Shown one piece after another: positions 7,686-12,479 of a stretch of DNA of 12,479 bases (the stretch's first letter is position 1; every line of letters begins with the position of its first letter). The stretch is taken from assembly GCA_019308525.1 (NCBI GenBank), contig JAFDIC010000053.1, positions 27,323-39,801 on the forward strand, given 5' to 3'. This stretch comes from Deltaproteobacteria bacterium (lineage in GTDB: Bacteria > Desulfobacterota > DSM-4660 > Desulfatiglandales > HGW-15). Below the pieces are notes generated by a model. The model did no database searches. It was not told the DNA's origin and was given only the letters and a program-made list of their open reading frames with translations. Made by a program: the position numbers and the translations under genes.

Positions 7686-8986
7686 TCATAGAACCCCAAA
7701 GAATCAGCGAACTTAGCCCCGGGAAGAGAAGGGCGATCATGGAAAGATCCATGGAAGACATTTCATCAATCTACGAACAGACCTTGAGTATCGTTAAAGA
7801 AATAAGAGAAATGGGTGACGTGATTTCTCTCAAGCATTACAGGAAACACAAAGAAGACATTTCTCCGTCCGACCTCAAGGTTACGAGGGTGGAGATAGAA
7901 CGGGCCTATGAACAGGTGGATGAGAAGGTTATCAGCAGCCTCAAGGTTGCAACTGAAAACATTGTCAAGTTCCACGAGGCGCAGCGCGAGAGGGAAATGT
8001 GGTCTATCGAGGTGCGGGAGGGTATCCTGGCCGGCCGCATCATACGACCCATGGACATAGTGGGCTGTTACATACCGGGAGGTACTGCGGCCTACCCGAG
8101 CTCGATCCTCATGACCGTATTGCCCGCAAAGGTGGCCGGAGTCGGAAGGGTGGTCGCTGTTACTCCTCCAAACAAGGGAATGGTCGCAAATCCTGTAACA
8201 CTTGTAGCGGCGGACATCGCGGGTTGCGACGAGGTCTTCAAGGTAGGTGGACCGTGGGGGATAGCCAGCCTGGCTTACGGGACAGAGTCCATACCGCGTG
8301 TAGACAAGATCGTTGGGCCAGGGAACAAGTATGTGACAGCAGCCAAGATGGCGGTTTACGGGCAGGTGGATATCGATTCCCCTGCCGGTCCGAGCGAGGC
8401 ATTGATACTGGCTGACGAGACGGCTGATCCAGGACTGATCGTGGTGGATTTCCTCTCCCAGATTGAGCACGACCCGGATTCAGCGGCCGTGCTGGTGACT
8501 ACCTCGGAGGCCCTGGCTGAAGAGGTTTGCAGATCGATCGATGAGGAGTTTGACTCCCTGCCGAGGAAGGAGATATTTGAATCATCCATTTCCAAGCACT
8601 CCCACGTGCTGATTGCGGATGACATGGAAATGGCCGTTGATTTTACGAATGAATACGCCACGGAACACCTCCAGATCCTGACGGAAGACCCCTTTATCCT
8701 TTTGAACAAGATACGACACGCGGGATCCATATTCCTTGGACCCTATGCCCCTGTTCCGGTGGGGGATTATGCCTCTGGAACCAACCACGTCCTTCCCACG
8801 GGCCAGTGTGCCAGGATGTTTTCCGGCCTGTCAGTTGATGACTTCATCAAGAAGCCGACCTTTCAATACCTGAGCAAGGCAGGCCTGGAAGGACTGAGAG
8901 ACGTTATTGTCACCCTTGCGGAAGCCGAGGGCCTGCCTATTCACGCACGGGCGGTGCAGGCAAGGTTCAAGGAGCCAACCGGATGA
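7682..8986 (+). CDS. hisD: Histidinol dehydrogenase
   Basis: This enzyme catalyses the last two steps of histidine synthesis, oxidising L-histidinol to L-histidine with two NAD+ in the cytosol. At 434 aa it has family length. Zinc ligands Q260 and H263 (S-Q-I-E-H-D), D362 (V-G-D-Y-A-S-G-T-N-H-V-L-P-T) and H421 (E-G-L-P-I-H-A) are present, as are the acid-base pair E328-H329 (Y-A-T-E-H-L) and the V-G-P-G-N-K-Y-V loop. The D-Y-A-S-G-T-N-H and A-R-M-F-S-G-L-S-V wording resembles archaeal and deltaproteobacterial HisD more than the gammaproteobacterial form. No other his gene is in the window. HisD-fold enzymes with other substrates (sulfopropanediol dehydrogenase) exist, but the full residue set favours true HisD. 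ATG overlaps the Nudix stop. Confidence 0.94.
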   Translation: MIIEPQRISELSPGKRRAIMERSMEDISSIYEQTLSIVKEIREMGDVISLKHYRKHKEDISPSDLKVTRVEIERAYEQVDEKVISSLKVATENIVKFHEAQREREMWSIEVREGILAGRIIRPMDIVGCYIPGGTAAYPSSILMTVLPAKVAGVGRVVAVTPPNKGMVANPVTLVAADIAGCDEVFKVGGPWGIASLAYGTESIPRVDKIVGPGNKYVTAAKMAVYGQVDIDSPAGPSEALILADETADPGLIVVDFLSQIEHDPDSAAVLVTTSEALAEEVCRSIDEEFDSLPRKEIFESSISKHSHVLIADDMEMAVDFTNEYATEHLQILTEDPFILLNKIRHAGSIFLGPYAPVPVGDYASGTNHVLPTGQCARMFSGLSVDDFIKKPTFQYLSKAGLEGLRDVIVTLAEAEGLPIHARAVQARFKEPTG

Positions 8987-9029
8987 GGAAAAAGGTGAGG
9001 TCCGGGAGGAAGACCGCATGCGTTCTGAA

Positions 9030-9056
9030 GCCCCGGTGCAAGTAAAAATCCGGGGC
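9030..9056 (+). terminator. Candidate hairpin terminator after hisD
   Basis: GCCCCGG (9030-9036) and CCGGGGC (9050-9056) form a perfect 7-bp GC stem with a 13-nt loop, 44 nt after the hisD stop. It lacks a long T-run (only TTTT at about 9069-9072), so termination may be weak, or the hairpin may only protect the mRNA 3' end. Confidence 0.4.
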
Positions 9057-9114
9057 CAAAGGGCCCGGTTTTGGTCTAAGCCCAGAGGGTATGATTTGTT
9101 GTTCTCGCGTTGGC

Positions 9115-9270
9115 AAAACCCGAAATCCGAATCTCGAAATTCGAAACAAAATCAAATGTCAAATGTCCTGATGACAAAAACAAAATCATAATCGCTACGC
9201 CTATTGTCTGGATCATTTGAATTTTGGTCATTAAGTATTGTTTCGGATTTCGTGCTTCGGACTTAGAGCC
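9115..9270. repeat. Palindromic AT-rich intergenic repeat element (MITE-like)
   Basis: The left arm (9121-9160) and the reverse complement of the right arm (9226-9265) align over about 40 nt. They share a pattern AA-TCCGAA-C-CGAAAT-CGAAACAA, with scattered mismatches. Interior sequence of about 65 nt separates the arms and includes a tandem CAAATGT. Runs such as CGAAATTCGAAACAAA and the matching TTTCGGATTTCG are the style of multi-copy intergenic repeats that I recall from Desulfobacterota and other environmental genomes. There is no transposase, so it would be non-autonomous. No second copy is in this window. Confidence 0.6.
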
Positions 9271-9318
9271 TTTTCATTTCTCAAGGCAGATCCAATGATC
9301 TCTGACCTGGCCCTGAGG

Positions 9319-9349
9319 ACCAGGTTTCCGTGTTAGAATGAAACCAGGT
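9319..9349 (+). promoter_or_regulatory. Candidate promoter and operator for the lipoyl gene cluster
   Basis: TGTTAGAAT (9331-9339) is an extended -10 element with TG in place, but no good -35 is seen 17 nt upstream. ACCAGGT occurs at 9319-9325 and 9343-9349 on either side of it, and ACCTGG at 9305-9310 forms a 6-bp inverted pair with the first copy. A repressor or activator site overlapping a promoter would look like this. The leader to the start codon would be about 100 nt. Confidence 0.4.
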
Positions 9350-9445
9350 ATCATTTGAGGCGTTCCAAACGGCGAAAGGGACCATTATCCTGGCAAAGGC
9401 TAAAATGTCACGAAGCCAGCAACAGGTAGAAAGGAGGAGGAACTG

Positions 9446-9886
9446 ATGGCTGAAATCATGGGCTATGATATGCCGGATGATCTCTACTATCACAAGGAGC
9501 ATAGCTGGGCAAGGGTTGACGGGACGAGGGTCACCGTGGGTATGACCGATTTCTTTCAGAAGGAAGCAGGAGACATAGTGTTCGTGGATTTTCCTGAAGA
9601 AGAGGATGAAGTCAGCCAGGGCGAAGTGTGTGGCAAGATTCAGTCAAGGAAATGGATAGGGAATCTGGTTGCACCGGTCTCAGGGGAGGTGGCGGAGATA
9701 AACGAGGATCTGGAAGATGACACTACCCTGATAAACAAAGACCCTTACGGAAAAGGCTGGATAATCGTGATTGAAGCGACTGACGAGCTCGAATCCGAGC
9801 TGGAGAACCTGATACACGGTGACGCGGTTGTCGCCTTCATAGAAGAGGAGATAAGGAGGGCAGAGCAAGAGAAGGCCAAGGCCTAA
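9446..9886 (+). CDS. GcvH-like lipoyl carrier protein (possibly LbpA-type)
   Basis: Small acidic protein (146 aa) of the GcvH fold that carries a lipoyl group on a lysine swinging arm. The opening P-D-D-L-Y-Y-H-K-E-H-S-W-A-R and the lipoyl hairpin ending A-P-V-S-G-E-V-A-E-I-N-E are typical. Aligned to GcvH, where the lipoyl lysine sits in E-S-V-K-A, the lysine here is K69 within Q-S-R-K-W-I-G. The K-W-x-G wording is unlike glycine-cleavage H proteins and, from memory, recalls LbpA lipoate-binding proteins of the sHdr sulfur-oxidation system. D-P-Y-G-K-G-W-I follows, and the tail is charged and helical. Start ATG has an ideal AAGGAGGAGG 5 nt upstream. It is followed by a lipoate ligase and a radical SAM gene, and no gcvT or gcvP is nearby, so its partner complex is unknown. 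Confidence 0.88.
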   Translation: MAEIMGYDMPDDLYYHKEHSWARVDGTRVTVGMTDFFQKEAGDIVFVDFPEEEDEVSQGEVCGKIQSRKWIGNLVAPVSGEVAEINEDLEDDTTLINKDPYGKGWIIVIEATDELESELENLIHGDAVVAFIEEEIRRAEQEKAKA

Positions 9887-9996
9887 GCCAGAAGATGGCA
9901 GGTGAGGGTTGCCGTGTTGGACTGTTCCCCCTGGAGCAGGGCTCTTGGAGTCACCGGTTTTGAACAGGGCTCCTCCCTTTCCAGACAGTTTATCCC
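9887..9996 (+). other. 110-nt gap between carrier and ligase genes
   Basis: CAGGGCTC occurs twice in direct orientation (9937-9944 and 9965-9972). GGAGC (9933-9937) and GCTCC (9969-9973) could pair. There is no clear terminator or ribosome binding site before the ligase ATG. Confidence 0.3.
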
Positions 9997-11067
9997 ATGA
10001 AGGAAACCTGGCGGTTATTCAAGAACGTGTCGGTCCCGGTATCCACTGCTGAAGGCCTTGCAGTGGATGACGCACTACCACTTTCTGTGACAGAGCATGC
10101 TTCTGCTCCCATACTTCACTTGTATACATTCATCCCCTCCATCATAGTGGGAAAATACCAGGACATCGAGGCTGCCGTGAACCTGAAAAGGTGTGAGGCA
10201 AGGGGAATCGAGTACAACCGGAGAAGTACGGGTGGGGGTACCGTGATCATGGGACCCGAGATCGTCGCCCTGGGCCTGGGGATCCCGGTGAACCACCCCT
10301 CTTTGAAAGGGGGCAGTATCGGCGGCATCTTTGAATCGCTGGGCGGAGTCCTTTCCTCCGCACTGGGAAAATTCGGCATAGAAGCCCGCTTCAGGCCGAA
10401 AAACGATCTCGAGGTGAAGGGCAGAAAGATAGCCGGTCTTTCAGCGGCCTCTGACAAGGGCAGGGCCCTGTTGTTTCACACCAGCCTCCTGGTGGATTTC
10501 GACATTCCCCTGATGCTGGATATCATGAAAACTCCCCTGATAAAGGTACACGACAAGGGGTACAACTGTTTCAGCCAGAGGATTACCACCGTCAGGCAGG
10601 AGACCGGAAAGGTTATCCACGTAAAGGACGTTATTGATTCGATCCAGGAATCCTTCGAGGAGGAACTGGACATAGAATTCAGGAAGTGCAAACCGGATGA
10701 CTGGGAAGAGAGAAAAATTCAGGATCTCATTACTGATAGATATATGAGCAGGGAATGGATCTTTTCCCATAAACACCCCAGGTCCAGGATGGGAATAGGC
10801 CGCCTGAAGACCAGGGCGGGTCTCCTTGAGGTGTATCTCTCGCTCTCCGGGGGCTCAATCGAGAATATCATCATTGCCGGGGATTTTTTCTCCTCTGATG
10901 AGAGTATACACCGCCTGGAGAGTGCCCTTCGATGGACGTCTGCAAGGGAGGAGAGCATAGAGGAAAATGTCGACAGGGTGTGGGAGAAGGATATGATCTA
11001 CGGCCTGGAGCCTGAAAGCCTGGTTCTGGCAATACTCATGGCCAAGAAAAATCAGGAAAGACTTTGA
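9997..11067 (+). CDS. Lipoate-protein ligase homologue, LplA catalytic plus C-terminal accessory domain
   Basis: Predicted to adenylate lipoate or octanoate and attach it to the lysine of a lipoyl carrier, most plausibly the protein encoded just upstream. The 356-aa protein has the BPL/LplA catalytic fold (about 1-245) with R75-R-S-T-G-G-G81 and the N136-D-L-E-V-K-G-R-K144-I-A-G motif, where K144 is the expected catalytic lysine. A C-terminal accessory domain follows (about 250-345; G-I-G-R-L-K and I-I-I-A-G-D-F-F). In E. coli LplA, GGG is followed by A-V-F-H-D; here it is T-V-I-M-G-P, so the His-Asp is missing, which points to a divergent ligase subgroup such as sLpl(AB). ATG is the only start after an in-frame stop at 9961; it has no recognisable ribosome site, so it may rely on coupling or leaderless-like initiation. 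The radical SAM gene follows after 48 nt. Confidence 0.87.
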   Translation: MKETWRLFKNVSVPVSTAEGLAVDDALPLSVTEHASAPILHLYTFIPSIIVGKYQDIEAAVNLKRCEARGIEYNRRSTGGGTVIMGPEIVALGLGIPVNHPSLKGGSIGGIFESLGGVLSSALGKFGIEARFRPKNDLEVKGRKIAGLSAASDKGRALLFHTSLLVDFDIPLMLDIMKTPLIKVHDKGYNCFSQRITTVRQETGKVIHVKDVIDSIQESFEEELDIEFRKCKPDDWEERKIQDLITDRYMSREWIFSHKHPRSRMGIGRLKTRAGLLEVYLSLSGGSIENIIIAGDFFSSDESIHRLESALRWTSAREESIEENVDRVWEKDMIYGLEPESLVLAILMAKKNQERL

Positions 11068-11115
11068 CTCTTCGGGGATGGTACCAGAAATCTAATCAAT
11101 AGAGGGTGTGTTTCT

Positions 11116-12237
11116 GTGGCAAAGGGAGAAAAAAGGAGCCCTGAATACGCCAAGATCAGTCGTGCCACTGCAATCTCCCTTGGTTTGATCCGGGGGAAGA
11201 TGTATCGTGGTGCAAGAAACAGGTGTGTCAACCTGCTCCTCTATTACCGGGAAGGCTGCTCTGCCAATTGTGCTTACTGTGGTCTGGCCAGGAAACGCCC
11301 GGGAAGATACCAGGAAAAGAGCTTTATCCATGTGGATTGGCCCCTGTACCCCTTTGATAGGGTCATTGAGGCGATCAATCACGCTCCCGAATATGTAAAA
11401 AGGAGCTGCATATCCATGATCACCAATGGGAGGGGGAGGGCGGATACCATAGAAATGGCACGCCGCCTCGGGAATGAGACGAAAATTCCTGTATCTGTGC
11501 TCTTGAGTCCCACTATCATGGATGAGCACGATTTGTTGCTCCTCAAAGAGACGGGGGTGGACAGGGTTGGTGTCGCCCTGGACCTGGCAAAGAAGGAGTT
11601 GTTTGAAAAGTACCGGGGAAATGGCGTGGGTGGGCCCCACAGGTGGGAAAAATACTGGAGGATGATCGAGTCCTGCGTGGGGGTGTTTGGAAGCGGGCAG
11701 GTGGGTGTGCATCTCATGGTGGGTATGGGTGAGAGCGAAAGAGAAATGGTCTCGCTGATGGACAGGCTATGGCAGATGGGTGTTTGCAGCCATCTATTCT
11801 CCTTCTATGCCGAGGAACGATCAATCATGGCCGGAAGGCCCCAACCACCCTGGTCCAGCTACCTGAGAGTCCAGCTTGCCCGCTGTGTCATAGAGAGGGA
11901 CCTGAGCAGGTACCGTGATATGGGCTTTGACGATGATGGCCGAATCGTCCATTTCGGGCTCGATGAACCAGAGCTCATGCAGGTTATCAGCAGTGGACAT
12001 CCATTCATGACCACAGGGTGCCTTGGTCCCGATGGAGAGGTGGCGTGCAACCGCCCCTTTGGGAACTGCCTTCCGGGCCCCCGCCAGTGGAACTATCCCT
12101 ATGTCCCCAACCGGGAAGAGCTGAGCCTCATAAAAGAAAACATCTTCCTGAGAGAGAGTAGGCGCCGGCCTTCAGGAAAAAGAGAACCGCTGGGCAAAAA
12201 ACTTTTGACAAAACAGGGGAAAGATATTAGTTTTTAG
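11116..12237 (+). CDS. Radical SAM protein, probable LipS1/LipS2-type lipoyl synthase component
   Basis: Radical SAM enzyme of 373 aa. The [4Fe-4S]-SAM motif is C48-S-A-N-C52-A-Y-C55, with a biotin-synthase-like TIM-barrel region after it (M-I-T-N-G-R-G, V-G-V-A-L-D, H-L-M-V-G-M-G-E-S-E). Three further cysteines near the C-terminus, C302-x8-C311-x6-C318 in T-T-G-C-L-G-P-D-G, could bind an auxiliary Fe-S cluster that donates sulfur. Classical LipA instead has an N-terminal C-x4-C-x5-C motif, which is absent. Its place behind a lipoyl carrier and a ligase suggests sulfur insertion into octanoyl-protein, as for the two-protein LipS1/LipS2 system; which of the two cannot be told here. Start is GTG with GAGGG about 9 nt upstream. 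The basic tail (about 350-370) overlaps the -35 of the tRNA promoter. Another sulfur-inserting or methylthiotransferase role is possible. Confidence 0.85.
   Translation: MAKGEKRSPEYAKISRATAISLGLIRGKMYRGARNRCVNLLLYYREGCSANCAYCGLARKRPGRYQEKSFIHVDWPLYPFDRVIEAINHAPEYVKRSCISMITNGRGRADTIEMARRLGNETKIPVSVLLSPTIMDEHDLLLLKETGVDRVGVALDLAKKELFEKYRGNGVGGPHRWEKYWRMIESCVGVFGSGQVGVHLMVGMGESEREMVSLMDRLWQMGVCSHLFSFYAEERSIMAGRPQPPWSSYLRVQLARCVIERDLSRYRDMGFDDDGRIVHFGLDEPELMQVISSGHPFMTTGCLGPDGEVACNRPFGNCLPGPRQWNYPYVPNREELSLIKENIFLRESRRRPSGKREPLGKKLLTKQGKDISF
12205..12233 (+). promoter_or_regulatory. Candidate promoter of tRNA-Lys
   Basis: Perfect -35 TTGACA (12205-12210) in the last codons of the radical SAM gene, 17-nt spacer, weak -10 TAGTTT (12228-12233). 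The predicted start lies about 9 nt before the tRNA, a typical short tRNA leader. Confidence 0.45.
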
Positions 12238-12248
12238 GTTTCCCAAAA

Positions 12249-12325
12249 GGGCCGTTAGCTCAGTCAGGTAGAGCAGCGGACTTTTAATCCGTTGGCCGCA
12301 GGTTCGATTCCTGCACGGCCCACCA
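12249..12325 (+). tRNA. tRNA-Lys (anticodon UUU)
   Basis: A full cloverleaf of 77 nt. The acceptor stem GGGCCGT pairs with ACGGCCC, the D stem is GCTC/GAGC, and the anticodon stem GCGGA/TCCGT carries loop CTTTTAA (anticodon TTT). The variable loop is 5 nt, the T stem is GCAGG/CCTGC with loop TTCGATT, and discriminator A is followed by an encoded CCA. It reads AAA and AAG lysine codons. It begins 11 nt after the radical SAM gene. Confidence 0.96.
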
Positions 12326-12385
12326 GTATGCCAGCAGCATTGGGGGAACCCGGTTTTCGTCTTGACTGTTGAATCATGATTTAGG

Positions 12386-12479
12386 GTCCCCATCGTCTAG
12401 TTTAGCCAGTCGAAGATCCCGCTTTGCGGGGGTCCAGGACATCCCGCCGTCTGAGGCGGGACAACACCGGGGCTAAACT
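12386..12479 (+). tRNA. tRNA-Glu-like sequence, interrupted or degenerate, cut by the window edge
   Basis: GTCCCCATCGTCTAG (12386-12400) is identical to the usual 5' end of bacterial tRNA-Glu (acceptor strand plus start of the D arm). Normal continuation fails: the D loop would be about 40 nt long and contains a hairpin. Further on, AGGACA, CCCGCC, a 6-nt loop, GGCGGG and AACACCGGGG echo the D-stem closure, anticodon stem and T-stem start of tRNA-Glu. However, the loop (GTCTGA) has no UUC anticodon and no TTCRA T-loop is seen. It may be a tRNA-Glu interrupted by a repeat, a degraded copy, or a chance-abutted repeat. Confidence 0.4.
12399..12479. repeat. Nested palindromic repeat with 9-bp terminal inverted repeats
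   Basis: AGTTTAGCC (12399-12407) and GGCTAAACT (12471-12479) are perfect inverted repeats, the second ending on the last base of the window. Inside are two hairpins: CCCGC-TTT-GCGGG (12418-12430) and TCCCGCC-GTCTGA-GGCGGGA (12442-12461). Each is preceded by a similar CCAG lead-in (CCAGTCGAAGATCCCGC and CCAGGACATCCCGCC), as if the module were duplicated. The element may continue beyond the window. Confidence 0.6.

Larger units (their letters stand above)
8987..9445. other. 459-nt non-coding stretch between hisD and the lipoyl carrier gene
   Basis: No convincing gene is present; open frames here are short and unlike known proteins. In order it holds a GC-rich hairpin after hisD (9030-9056), an AT-rich palindromic repeat element (about 9115-9270), a pair of ACCAGGT motifs flanking an extended -10 (9319-9349), a possible 5-bp stem (9390-9419), and the strong ribosome site of the next gene. 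Confidence 0.7.

Noticed and set aside
8907..9191. 94-codon plus-strand frame across the hisD end and the repeat element
   Set aside because: It overlaps hisD in another frame and runs into the palindromic repeat; its composition is charged and simple with no ribosome site.
9361..9420. Possible glycine or c-di-GMP riboswitch before the lipoyl carrier gene
   Set aside because: Fragments such as GGCGAAAGGGAC and GGCAAAGGCTAAA recall riboswitch cores, but the required paired stems and motif order could not be matched by eye; an Infernal search would decide.
11092..11712. 206-codon minus-strand open frame opposite the radical SAM gene
   Set aside because: Antisense shadow; the plus strand encodes the conserved cysteine motifs of the radical SAM fold.
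12340..12380. Terminator after tRNA-Lys (GGGGGAACCCGGTTTT)
   Set aside because: The stem is only about 3 bp and the T-run is four bases, too weak to call.

Overview
The window looks like a chromosomal, core-gene stretch from an anaerobic bacterium of the Desulfobacterota (Deltaproteobacteria) type. This is inferred from the secA-argJ order, the archaeal-like HisD, the lipoyl-assembly genes and the moderate GC content. There are no phage, transposase or CRISPR genes. The layout is two divergent gene blocks meeting at about 6967-7142, followed by tRNA genes at the right edge.

Left block (minus strand, reading from 6966 down to 1): a GNAT acetyltransferase, uvrC (nucleotide excision repair), a membrane-anchored M23 peptidase with a TTG start and two good sigma70-type promoters, secA (preprotein translocase ATPase carrying a Bacteroidetes/Chlorobi-type insertion), and the first codons of argJ (arginine biosynthesis), cut by the window edge. 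A 315-nt gap before secA holds a perfect -10 hexamer and a small hairpin, so secA probably has a leader of about 270 nt.

Right block (plus strand): a zinc-ribbon Nudix hydrolase overlaps hisD by ATGA. A 459-nt non-coding stretch follows, holding a hairpin, a roughly 150-bp palindromic repeat element and a promoter-like leader. Then come three genes that appear to form a lipoyl-protein module: a GcvH-like lipoyl carrier with an unusual S-R-K-W lipoylation motif, a two-domain lipoate-protein ligase homologue, and a radical SAM enzyme whose context suggests LipS1/LipS2-type sulfur insertion. No gcvT, gcvP or classical lipA is in the window. The carrier may therefore be an LbpA-like dedicated lipoyl protein rather than the glycine cleavage H protein.

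Right edge: an intact tRNA-Lys(UUU) with encoded CCA is followed by the first 15 nt of what looks like tRNA-Glu. That runs directly into nested hairpins bounded by a perfect 9-bp inverted repeat ending on the last base of the window. It is either an interrupted or degenerate tRNA-Glu or a palindromic repeat abutting one.

The most interesting parts are the self-contained lipoyl cluster, the palindromic element in front of it and the tRNA-Glu-like structure at the edge.
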